Shown here piece by piece: positions 43,752 to 50,912 of a DNA stretch of 50,912 nucleotides. The stretch is taken from the NCBI GenBank assembly GCA_905618895.1, contig CAJQTA010000044.1, positions 1 through 50,912 of the forward strand, read 5' to 3'. Under the pieces are notes generated by a model. The model saw only the letters and a program-made list of their open reading frames with translations, had not been told where the DNA came from and ran no database searches. This DNA is from an uncultured Candidatus Pelagibacter sp. (GTDB lineage: Bacteria; Pseudomonadota; Alphaproteobacteria; Pelagibacterales; Pelagibacteraceae). How positions within the stretch are numbered: the first letter of the stretch is position 1; each line of letters starts with the position of its first letter. Made by a program: the position numbers and the translations under genes.

Positions 43752-43878
43752 CTAAAACTCCTATAAATTAAAATTTCTTTGACGAATTAGTATCTTCTTT
43801 TATGAATTTTTGAAACTTATAAAAATTATATATAAAAATAATAATAACTATTTATATTCATTTAGATAAAATTAGTTA

Positions 43879-45135
43879 ATGCAAAAATATTCAATATTTA
43901 ACCTGATAAAGAACGCCTTCTCTGGTCATCAAAAATGGGACTTAGCATGGAAAGATGCTACTCCAAAAAAAGAATATGACGTTGTTATTATTGGTGGCGG
44001 AGGCCATGGACTAGCTACGGCATATTATCTTGCAAAAGAGCACAATATTACGAATGTAGCTATCATTGAAAAAGGATGGCTTGGTGGTGGAAATATGGGA
44101 AGAAATACTACAATCATAAGATCAAACTATATGCACGATGATAATGCATTATTTAGTGAGTTTGGAATGGATTTATGGAGAAGAATGAGTCAGGACTTAA
44201 ATTACAACGTAATGTTTTCCCCAAGAGGAATAATTAATCTTGCACACTCAGATGCTCAAATGAATATTTTTGCCAGAAGAGGAAACTCAATGCGTTTAAA
44301 TGGTATTGATGCAGTTCTTTTAAATAGAGAAGAGGTAAAAGAAATTATTCCAATGGCAGATTTTTCAGACAATGTAAGATTTCCTATATTTGGTGGATTA
44401 ATGCAGCCAAGCGCAGGAACAGCTAGACATGATGCTGTGGCTTGGGGATATGCGCGTCAAGCAGACTCAATGGGAGTGGATATAATTCAAAATTGTGAAG
44501 TAACTGGATTTGATGTTTCTGGTGGAAAAATTAATGGTGTCAGAACCTCTAGAGGAGATATTAAGGTTAAAAAAATTGGCTTATGTGTTGCAGGTAGTAC
44601 AAATATTTTAGCTGAAAAATTAAATATGACAATACCAGTAGAAACTCATCTTCTTCAAGCTTGTGTTACAGAACCTTTAAAACCTGTGTTAGATAAAGTG
44701 GTTACTTTTGGAGCAGGACATTTTTATATTAGTCAATCTGACAAAGGTGAAATGGTAATGGGAGGTGATTTGGATGGATATAATAGTTATGCTCAAAGAG
44801 GAAATTTACCAACACTCCAACATGTACTAACAGAAGGAATTGCAATGATGCCCTTTCTAAGTAAATTAAAAATGCTAAGAACCTGGGGAGGTATAATGGA
44901 TATGTCAATGGATGGATCACCCATTATTGATAAAACTCATATTGAAGGATTATATTTAAATTGTGGTTGGTGTTACGGTGGGTTTAAAGCTACACCAGCA
45001 TCGGGGTGGACATTTGCTCACACAATTGCACAAGACAGAGTTCACAAATTAAATGAAGGTTATAGTTTAAGTAGATTTAACACAGGTCACTTACTTGATG
45101 AAAAGGGACTGGGAACGAAAACCTGGATTTCCTAA
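43879..45135 (+). CDS. soxB: Heterotetrameric sarcosine oxidase/NMG-dehydrogenase beta-type subunit
   Basis: The 418-aa flavoprotein has the FAD loop VVIIGGGGHGLATAYYLA, NMGRNTTIIRSNYMHDDNA and PSAGTARHDAVAWGYARQAD. His184 in the last stretch aligns with the histidine that carries covalent FMN in sarcosine oxidase beta subunits. It is the catalytic subunit that oxidises an N-methylamino acid. In this locus it may be N-methylglutamate dehydrogenase (MgdA) rather than sarcosine oxidase. It heads a soxBDAG set with TAAATG spacing to soxD. A TTGAAA/TATATA-type A/T-rich stretch in the 127-base leader may hold the promoter. Confidence 0.85.
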   Translation: MQKYSIFNLIKNAFSGHQKWDLAWKDATPKKEYDVVIIGGGGHGLATAYYLAKEHNITNVAIIEKGWLGGGNMGRNTTIIRSNYMHDDNALFSEFGMDLWRRMSQDLNYNVMFSPRGIINLAHSDAQMNIFARRGNSMRLNGIDAVLLNREEVKEIIPMADFSDNVRFPIFGGLMQPSAGTARHDAVAWGYARQADSMGVDIIQNCEVTGFDVSGGKINGVRTSRGDIKVKKIGLCVAGSTNILAEKLNMTIPVETHLLQACVTEPLKPVLDKVVTFGAGHFYISQSDKGEMVMGGDLDGYNSYAQRGNLPTLQHVLTEGIAMMPFLSKLKMLRTWGGIMDMSMDGSPIIDKTHIEGLYLNCGWCYGGFKATPASGWTFAHTIAQDRVHKLNEGYSLSRFNTGHLLDEKGLGTKTWIS

Positions 45136-45402
45136 ATGCTACATATTAAATGTCCACATTGTGGAATGAGATCACAAAATGAATTTTCCTATGGAGGCGA
45201 TGCAACAGTTAAAAGACCTGAGTTAAACAAAGAAATTTCAGACCAAGAGTGGGATAATTTTGTTTATAATAGAAAAAGTTTAAGAGGAAAACACCTCGAG
45301 CTTTGGCAGCATTTATCAGGTTGTAGACAATGGATTAAAGTAGAGAGAGACACTGCAACTCACGAAATATTCAAAACATTAAAAGCTAACGAAGATATTT
45401 AA
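45136..45402 (+). CDS. soxD: Sarcosine oxidase/NMG-dehydrogenase delta-type subunit (zinc site)
   Basis: The 88-aa protein is the small delta subunit. Cys6 and Cys9 (KCPHCGMRS) with His59 and Cys63 (WQHLSGCRQW) make the four-ligand zinc site, and those positions match what I recall for characterised delta subunits. FSYGGDA and ERDTATHEI are also family-typical. It lacks catalysis and stabilises the complex. It begins directly after soxB and ends 3 bases before soxA. Confidence 0.9.
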   Translation: MLHIKCPHCGMRSQNEFSYGGDATVKRPELNKEISDQEWDNFVYNRKSLRGKHLELWQHLSGCRQWIKVERDTATHEIFKTLKANEDI

Positions 45403-45405
45403 AAA

Positions 45406-48402
45406 ATGACCCAAGATTTTAGACTAGATACTGTTGGATTAATAAATAGAGATAAGAAATTATCATTTATATTCAATGGAAATAATTACTTTGGGTATGA
45501 AGGGGATACGTTAGCATCAGCATTACTTGCTAATGGAGTCCATTTAATTGGAAGAAGCTTTAAATATCACAGGCCTAGAGGCTTTTTTGGTGCTGGTGTT
45601 GACGAACCTTATGCAGTTGTTCAGCTATATAGAAATAATGAGACAGAACCTAATGTAAAAGCCACAGAGCAAGAGCTCTTTGAGGGATTAGAAGCAAAGA
45701 GTGTTAATTGCTGGCCTAGTGTAAATTTTGATATTGGGGCAATTAATAATTTTTTAAAAGTGTTTCTTCCAGCAGGATTTTATTACAAAACATTTATGTG
45801 GCCAAAAAGTTTTTGGTATAAAGTCTATGAACCATTTATTAGAAAAGCTGCTGGGCTTGGTGTTGCATCAACCAAACATGATAAAGAAAGATATGAACAT
45901 AAATATGAATACTGTGATTTATTAATTGCAGGATCTGGTCCAGCGGGTTTAGCCAGCGCATATGCTGCAGCTAAAAATGGAGCAAGAGTTATATTAGCAG
46001 AGGACAAACCAAGGTATGGAGGAACATTATTAACTAGTGAAGTTAATATTGGAAACCAAACTGGTAAAGAATGGTCAGAAAATATAATTACCGAACTTAA
46101 AGAAATGCCCAATGTTACCGTAAGAAATAGGTCTCAAGTTTTTGGTTATTACGATCATAATATGTTGGTTATGTTAGAAAAGATAAGTGACCATTTACCT
46201 AAAACAAAAAAATACCATCCAAAACAGCGGCTTTGGTATATCAGAGCAAAAGAAGTTTTAATTTCATCAGGATCAATAGAGAGACCTTTAGTTTTTGGAA
46301 ATAATGATACACCAGGCGTTATGTTGTCATCTGCAGCCAAAGAATATTTAAAAGTATATGGAGTTTTAGTTGGAAAAAAACCTTTAATATTTACAAATAA
46401 TGATAGTGGCTATGAAACGGCAATTGAATTTAAAAAAAATGGAGTTGAACCAATCATATTAGATACAAGAAAAGAACCTAATTCAGAAACAATAGAAGAA
46501 GCAAAAAATCTAGGTATACAAATTAAACTTTCCTATGTAGTAGTTGCTGCAAAGGGTTATAAAAAAGTAGATTCTGCAGAAATAGCAAAAATTTCAGATA
46601 ATAAAAATAACTTAGGAGCGTTAGAGAATATTAATTGTGACTGTATTTGTGTATCTGGTTTTTGGACACCAACAATACATTTGGCATCTCAATCAGGTAA
46701 TAAAACTAAATTTGATAAAAATATAGATGCCTTTGTGCCCGGTGTATCAAAACAAAATGAAACTACTTTAGGAGCGGCAAATGGTAAATTTACTCTAGAA
46801 GAAACTTTAAAAGATTCTTTTGATGCAGGTTATGAGTTGTCAAAAAAAATAACTAAAAATGAAAATAAAATTTTATGCCCTAAAGTTGTTGAAAAAAAAA
46901 AAACAACTCATGATAAATTTTGGTGTGTACCCTTACCTAAAGGAAAAACTTATAAAAGATTTTTAGATTTTCAAAATGATGTAGCTGTTTCAGATGTTGA
47001 AATTGCAGTAAAAGAGGGCTATCGATCTATTGAACATGTAAAGAGGTACACCACACTTGGAATGGCAACGGATCAAGGAAAAACAAGTAATCTTAATGGC
47101 TTGCAGTTAGTTTCAAATATAGAAAATAAAATTGTACCTGAGGTAGGACATACTACTTTTAGACCTCCTTATACACCAGTTACTATTGGTGCAATTGTGG
47201 GAAGAGAAGTAGGTAAGCATTCGAGACCAACAAGAAAATCACCAATACATTATTGGCATGAAAAAAATAATGCAGTATTTGTTGATGCAGGTGTTTGGTT
47301 AAGACCAAGATATTATAAGAGAGGAAATGAAACATTATTTGAGGGTTCAAAGAGGGAAGCAAAGAATGTTAGAACAAATGTAGGTGTCTGTGATGTTACA
47401 ACTTTAGGTAAAATAGATATTAAAGGACCAGATGCAGCAGAATTATTGAATAGAGTATACACAAATGCTTGGTTAAAACTGCCAGTAGGTAAAGCAAGGT
47501 ATGGTGTAATGTTAAGAGAAGACGGAATTGTAATGGATGATGGAACAACTACTAGAATTTCAGAAAATCATTATCATATGACAACAACAACCGCGCAAGC
47601 GGCAAATGTTTTATCACATCTTGAATATTATCTACAAGTTGTATGGCCAGAATTAAATGTGAATGTAGTATCAACTACAGAACAATGGGCGGGAGTAGCC
47701 ATTGCAGGACCCAAGTCCAGAGACTTGTTAAAAAAATTATTTCCAAAAATTGATGTTTCAAATGAAGGTTTGCCATTTATGGGATATTTAGAAGGTGAAC
47801 TATTTGGTGTTCATGCAAGAATTTTTAGAATTTCATTTTCTGGTGAGCTTGCATATGAAGTTAACGTTGAGTCAGACAATGGATCTTTTATGTGGGAAAA
47901 AATAATGGAATTAGGTAAAAATTTTGAAATTCAACCTTATGGAACAGAAGCCTTATCAACATTGAGAATTGAAATGGGACATGTTGCAGGTTCAGAATTA
48001 GACGGGAGAACTATTCCATATGATAACTCTTTAGAAGGAATGATTAGCAAAAAGAAAGATTTTATTGGAAAAAGATCTTTAAATAGAAAAGCTTTTGTAG
48101 CGAAGGACAGACAGAAAGTTGTGGGCGTTATTCCACTAGATAAAAAAACAAGTATTCCTGAGGGTTCACATTTAGTTAAGGATAAAAATGCACAGCTTCC
48201 CAATCCTAAATTAGGTTATATTTCAGCGTCATGTTGGAGTGTTGAATTTGATAATCCATTTTCTTTAGCAATACTTAAAGATGGAAAAAATATGATTGGA
48301 CAAAAATTATTTGCTATGTCTCCATTGAAAAATAAAACGATAGCTGTTGAAATAGTTTCTTCACATTATGTAGATCCAAAAGGTGAAAGAGTAAGATCAT
48401 GA
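45406..48402 (+). CDS. soxA: Sarcosine oxidase/NMG-dehydrogenase alpha-type subunit (NAD + GcvT-like THF domain)
   Basis: The 998-aa protein has the usual alpha-subunit layout. The N-terminal part (to about 100) includes [20 protein letters not shown] and [10 protein letters not shown], typical of the 2Fe-2S-ferredoxin-like region. A dinucleotide-binding domain follows ([21 protein letters not shown], about residue 172). The C-terminal half is GcvT-like ([33 protein letters not shown]), binding THF to take up the methyl carbon as methylene-THF. This supports coupling to fhs. It overlaps soxG by 4 bases (ATGA). Confidence 0.92.
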   Translation: MTQDFRLDTVGLINRDKKLSFIFNGNNYFGYEGDTLASALLANGVHLIGRSFKYHRPRGFFGAGVDEPYAVVQLYRNNETEPNVKATEQELFEGLEAKSVNCWPSVNFDIGAINNFLKVFLPAGFYYKTFMWPKSFWYKVYEPFIRKAAGLGVASTKHDKERYEHKYEYCDLLIAGSGPAGLASAYAAAKNGARVILAEDKPRYGGTLLTSEVNIGNQTGKEWSENIITELKEMPNVTVRNRSQVFGYYDHNMLVMLEKISDHLPKTKKYHPKQRLWYIRAKEVLISSGSIERPLVFGNNDTPGVMLSSAAKEYLKVYGVLVGKKPLIFTNNDSGYETAIEFKKNGVEPIILDTRKEPNSETIEEAKNLGIQIKLSYVVVAAKGYKKVDSAEIAKISDNKNNLGALENINCDCICVSGFWTPTIHLASQSGNKTKFDKNIDAFVPGVSKQNETTLGAANGKFTLEETLKDSFDAGYELSKKITKNENKILCPKVVEKKKTTHDKFWCVPLPKGKTYKRFLDFQNDVAVSDVEIAVKEGYRSIEHVKRYTTLGMATDQGKTSNLNGLQLVSNIENKIVPEVGHTTFRPPYTPVTIGAIVGREVGKHSRPTRKSPIHYWHEKNNAVFVDAGVWLRPRYYKRGNETLFEGSKREAKNVRTNVGVCDVTTLGKIDIKGPDAAELLNRVYTNAWLKLPVGKARYGVMLREDGIVMDDGTTTRISENHYHMTTTTAQAANVLSHLEYYLQVVWPELNVNVVSTTEQWAGVAIAGPKSRDLLKKLFPKIDVSNEGLPFMGYLEGELFGVHARIFRISFSGELAYEVNVESDNGSFMWEKIMELGKNFEIQPYGTEALSTLRIEMGHVAGSELDGRTIPYDNSLEGMISKKKDFIGKRSLNRKAFVAKDRQKVVGVIPLDKKTSIPEGSHLVKDKNAQLPNPKLGYISASCWSVEFDNPFSLAILKDGKNMIGQKLFAMSPLKNKTIAVEIVSSHYVDPKGERVRS

Positions 48403-48986
48403 CAATGGTTTCAGCCTTAAAAAACATTCATACCAAGGGTCTTCATGGAGATTATGAAAATAAAAATGAAAAAGATTTATTAAAAATATCAGAAAAGACA
48501 AATTTTTTAATAGTTCAAATAGTTCAGTACAAAAATTCTACGTTCTTAATCAAAGATATCAAAATTGATAATTTAAATTTAAATAATGAAACTCTTAATG
48601 TTAGCAACAATAATCAAACACGAATTTTATGGAGTGGACCCAATAGTTGGATCTTAATATCAAACAAAAAAGAACTCTTAAAAGAATTGGCAGAAAAATT
48701 GAATGAAGATAATTTTGCAATTACTAATCTATCTCATTCCAGGGCTATAATTGAGTTAGAGGGAGAAGATACAAAAGAAGTATTAAAAAAGGGATGTCCC
48801 TATAATTTTAACAATTTGAAAAAAAATAATTGTTTAAACTCAACATACAATGGGATGTCTGTTACAATCGATATGCTTAATGATGATCCTAACATAATAA
48901 GAATTTTTACTCTTAGAAGTTTTGGTGAATCATTGTATCATTCGATTACTGATTCAGCTTTAGAGTTTGGGTTTAAAAGTATTTAA
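48399..48986 (+). CDS. soxG: Sarcosine oxidase/NMG-dehydrogenase gamma-type subunit
   Basis: The 195-aa protein is the gamma subunit, a truncated GcvT-like fold: [36 protein letters not shown] and a late [17 protein letters not shown] end are family-like. It is structural, pairing with the alpha subunit. The ATG overlaps the soxA stop. It is A-rich with many Asn and Lys and more divergent than the other three subunits. The stop shares a TTAA with the convergent DMT transporter gene. Confidence 0.85.
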   Translation: MTMVSALKNIHTKGLHGDYENKNEKDLLKISEKTNFLIVQIVQYKNSTFLIKDIKIDNLNLNNETLNVSNNNQTRILWSGPNSWILISNKKELLKELAEKLNEDNFAITNLSHSRAIIELEGEDTKEVLKKGCPYNFNNLKKNNCLNSTYNGMSVTIDMLNDDPNIIRIFTLRSFGESLYHSITDSALEFGFKSI

Positions 48987-49879
48987 ATGTTATTTTTTCT
49001 TGTAGCAATATAAACGCCTATTGTAGCTATTATAAAACCAGATATATCTAAAGTATCCAAATTTTCATTTAAAAATAACCATGCAATTAAAGCGGTAGTT
49101 GGTGGTATCAAAAAAAATACAGAAACAGTTTTACTAGCGGAGTTTTTTTTTATTAAAAACATCAAAATAGTAAAAGCACCGAATGAAACCAAGAATATCT
49201 GGTGACTTATTGCTATTAAGAATGATGCATTGAAATTGATATAAAAATTTGTAAAAAAAATAATAATTAAAACATGAAAAAAAAAACCACCAATAGCCTG
49301 ATACATATTACTCACAGACAAAGGCAAGTTGTTACTTATCTTTTTTTGAAATAAGGTTGAGCTTGTGATTGCGAATAAAGCTATAAAAGAAGAAACAACA
49401 CCAACAACCGGAAGACTAGATCCAATTTCAAATCCTAAAACTAATATAGCCCCTATAAATCCAAGTACTACACCAAACCATTGTTTAATAGAAACATCTT
49501 CATTTAAAATTTTACTAGCTAAAGCGTTAGTTAAAATCGGTTGTAGTGTCACAATTAAAGCTGTGATACCGGTAGGCATTCCAATTGAAACTGAATAAAA
49601 AACTCCACCCAAGTAAATACCATGAAATAGAACTCCACTAATAATAGATTGAAGTAAATTTTTACTACTTATTAAAAGTTTTTGTTTTGTATAAATTGCA
49701 AATATAAAGAAACCTAGTGCCACAAAAAAAAATCTAAATGCTAGTGCTGCAAAAGGATCGCTATTATCTATAATTGGTTTTGTTGTAACAAATGCTGACG
49801 ACCACAAGATTATAAAAATAAATGGAAAAATTCTAAGCATTATTGGTTTATAGGTTAAATCTTCATGTAATATAGTCAT
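48983..49879 (-). CDS. EamA/DMT-family membrane transporter
   Basis: The 298-aa protein is hydrophobic with about ten membrane segments in two EamA halves. [19 protein letters not shown] opens the first half, and the [20 protein letters not shown] segment is typical of the DMT (RhaT/EamA) superfamily. It likely exports a metabolite; substrate unknown. The track start at 49879 adds 13 polar residues; the internal ATG at 49840 (MLRIFPFIF) is an equally good start because the membrane domain begins there. It is divergent from the small lipoprotein gene. Confidence 0.85.
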   Translation of the reverse strand: MTILHEDLTYKPIMLRIFPFIFIILWSSAFVTTKPIIDNSDPFAALAFRFFFVALGFFIFAIYTKQKLLISSKNLLQSIISGVLFHGIYLGGVFYSVSIGMPTGITALIVTLQPILTNALASKILNEDVSIKQWFGVVLGFIGAILVLGFEIGSSLPVVGVVSSFIALFAITSSTLFQKKISNNLPLSVSNMYQAIGGFFFHVLIIIFFTNFYINFNASFLIAISHQIFLVSFGAFTILMFLIKKNSASKTVSVFFLIPPTTALIAWLFLNENLDTLDISGFIIATIGVYIATRKNNI

Positions 49880-49948
49880 TTTATGCCCATAGTGGATATA
49901 TTCGATCTTGAGTTGTATGCTAAAATGAATAAATTAAAATAGGGATTG

Positions 49949-50239
49949 ATGATAATAAAAAAAGTAATTGTAGGAATGTTTCTATTAAGCCTTTTAAATG
50001 GCTGTGCACAAAATACCGTTCTTTTAGGGCCAGCATATACTCTTGGTACAACAGGTAGTGCATATCATGCTGGACTAACTTTTGGTTCCAATGAAGCAAT
50101 TGCAAATCTTACAGGAAGATCTGTAGCAGAAAATATCAAAGAGATACTTAAGCCTAAAGATAAAAATGCAGAATTTAAAAGATTAGTTAAAAATAGAATA
50201 GAAGAGACAAGAAAAAAACTAAATCTTACTAATCAGTAA
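49949..50239 (+). CDS. Small lipoprotein, function unknown
   Basis: The track start at 49946 is TTG; the next codon is ATG (49949), preceded by TAGGGATTG, which gives a ribosome site 5 bases away. The 96-aa protein has a lipoprotein signal peptide with lipobox LLNGC (Cys near 19) and a mature part with a Gly/Thr-rich stretch (LGPAYTLGTTGSAYHAGL), ending in a charged helix (FKRLVKNRIEETRKKL). It probably sits in the outer or inner membrane. No family is recognised. The 3' end overlaps the convergent 146-aa gene by 11 bases. Confidence 0.7.
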   Translation: MIIKKVIVGMFLLSLLNGCAQNTVLLGPAYTLGTTGSAYHAGLTFGSNEAIANLTGRSVAENIKEILKPKDKNAEFKRLVKNRIEETRKKLNLTNQ

Positions 50240-50669
50240 TTTTTAAAGACAAAGCATAAGGTTGTTTTGTTTCCTTACACCAAAGCTCATAACTCTCGCA
50301 CATTCTCCATACAAAATCAAATGCACGTTGAGAAATTTCAAGAGGAAATGAGCTTTTTGCATAATATAACTTGGGATATTTTATTAATTGCTTCACTGCA
50401 ATATCTTTTTGTATTTTTAAAAGTTTAATAGTTTCTTCAGGAATTTTTTTACCAGTTTCTTTATCAATATAATTATTACTTTCTAGATCTTTAAACCAAA
50501 TGTCATGAAATTTACCACTACTTATTTCATCATATACTTCTGTTACCATAAATCTTTCAATAGCATCAATATTGACAATAGTTGGATTTTCTTTTTTAAT
50601 ATTAGCTACATTATTATATATAATTTCAGCTAAAAATATAACATAGGGTTTATCTTTATCAATTTTCAT
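50229..50669 (-). CDS. 146-aa cytoplasmic protein, function unknown
   Basis: No signal peptide or membrane segment is seen. The protein is helical and charged, with IDAIERFMVTEVYDEISSG and FPLEISQRAFDFVWRMCESYELWC as notable stretches; the latter has two cysteines and several aromatics. I do not recognise a family. Its ATG overlaps the racemase stop as TAATG, so the two are translationally coupled, which hints at a shared job. The 3' end overlaps the lipoprotein gene on the other strand. Confidence 0.6.
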   Translation of the reverse strand: MKIDKDKPYVIFLAEIIYNNVANIKKENPTIVNIDAIERFMVTEVYDEISSGKFHDIWFKDLESNNYIDKETGKKIPEETIKLLKIQKDIAVKQLIKYPKLYYAKSSFPLEISQRAFDFVWRMCESYELWCKETKQPYALSLKITD

Positions 50670-50912
50670 TATTTCATTAAATATTTTTTCATTGAAGCAT
50701 TTGCTAGCATTAAATTAGGGTCTAAAAATATTTTTGAAGATTTAATTTTTTTAAAAGATTTAAAAGCAAAAATTGCAATAGGTAATTCAGTGCATCCTAG
50801 TATTATTTTTTTACACTTCATTTTGATTAAATAGTTTACCGCAGGCTTAATAGCTTTTTCTGCATCTTTAATTTTTCCCATTTTTACAAATTTTATGGCT
50901 TTATTGACACTT
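50669..50912 (-). CDS. Aspartate/glutamate racemase family protein (C-terminal part; cut by right edge)
   Basis: The track gives only 70 aa from an internal Met, but the frame remains open to the window edge (upstream codons read S-V-N-K-A-I-K-F-V-K), so this is the 3' part of a longer gene. KCKKIILGCTELPIAI contains the C-terminal catalytic Cys motif (GCTE) of Asp/Glu/hydantoin racemases. Those enzymes use two cysteines; the first lies outside the window. It would interconvert L- and D-forms of an acidic amino acid. The stop overlaps the downstream gene's start by one base. Confidence 0.8.
   Translation of the reverse strand, partial: SVNKAIKFVKMGKIKDAEKAIKPAVNYLIKMKCKKIILGCTELPIAIFAFKSFKKIKSSKIFLDPNLMLANASMKKYLMK

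Noticed and set aside
43752-43878. Glycine or SAM riboswitch between fhs and soxB
   Set aside because: The gap is almost pure A/T with no conserved GC stems; it looks like promoter DNA only.
1-50912. Mobile elements, phage genes, CRISPR arrays, tRNA or rRNA genes
   Set aside because: No transposase, integrase, direct-repeat array or tRNA-like cloverleaf was seen in either strand, and almost all bases are accounted for by coding genes.

Overview
The window is a gene-dense, low-GC (roughly 30% by eye) stretch of a bacterial chromosome. Several things point to a SAR11-type alphaproteobacterium (Pelagibacterales): the extreme compactness (many same-strand genes touch or overlap, and convergent genes share stop codons), the A/T-biased codons, and the gene content. 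That content includes a glnT/glxBCD-amt block, TMAO transport and demethylation, Tmm, and the small DMSP-lyase cupin DddK. The assignment is inferred from gene content; no rRNA marker is present. No gene-free stretch exceeds 300 bases, and I see no tRNA, rRNA, CRISPR array, insertion sequence or phage gene.

Left third (1-17035), general metabolism: a Rieske oxygenase cut by the left edge and a D-2-hydroxyacid dehydrogenase; a cyclophilin and a secreted HEXXH protein on the minus strand; an arginase-family ureohydrolase with an aldehyde dehydrogenase; an ArgE-type deacetylase; then a tightly packed plus-strand run csaA-lysE-acnA-yfgM-like-bamB-cupin-zapE. Photolyase and diaminopropionate ammonia-lyase follow on the minus strand.

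Middle (17041-40159), nitrogenous and sulfur osmolytes: reading down the minus strand, tdm (TMAO demethylase), a small winged-helix-like protein, an FAD oxidoreductase, a long glutamine-synthetase-like/GlxBCD module, a 136-aa unknown, an Amt transporter with a 74-aa membrane protein, a clear terminator, a 50-aa membrane ORF missing from the ORF track, and then a second, shorter module that matches gmaS-mgsABC. Divergent from tdm is tmoX, which ends at a strong terminator. Three small envelope-type genes follow, then tmoW and tmoV. Convergent to tmoV is a tmm-dddK pair.

Right part (40242-50912): a GpsA-like dehydrogenase with a class I amidotransferase, fhs (formate-THF ligase), and a four-subunit sarcosine-oxidase-type complex (soxBDAG, possibly N-methylglutamate dehydrogenase mgdABCD). 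Then come a DMT exporter, a small lipoprotein, an unknown and the C-terminal end of an Asp/Glu racemase cut by the right edge.

Inferred pathway: Tmm oxidises TMA to TMAO; TmoXWV imports TMAO; Tdm splits TMAO to dimethylamine plus a THF-captured C1 unit. GmaS and MgsABC turn methylamine into N-methylglutamate, and the SoxBDAG/Mgd-like complex oxidises it back to glutamate, again loading C1 on THF. Fhs then turns formyl-THF into formate and ATP. The dimethylamine-to-methylamine enzyme (DmmABC) is not in the window. DddK adds DMSP cleavage to the same locus.
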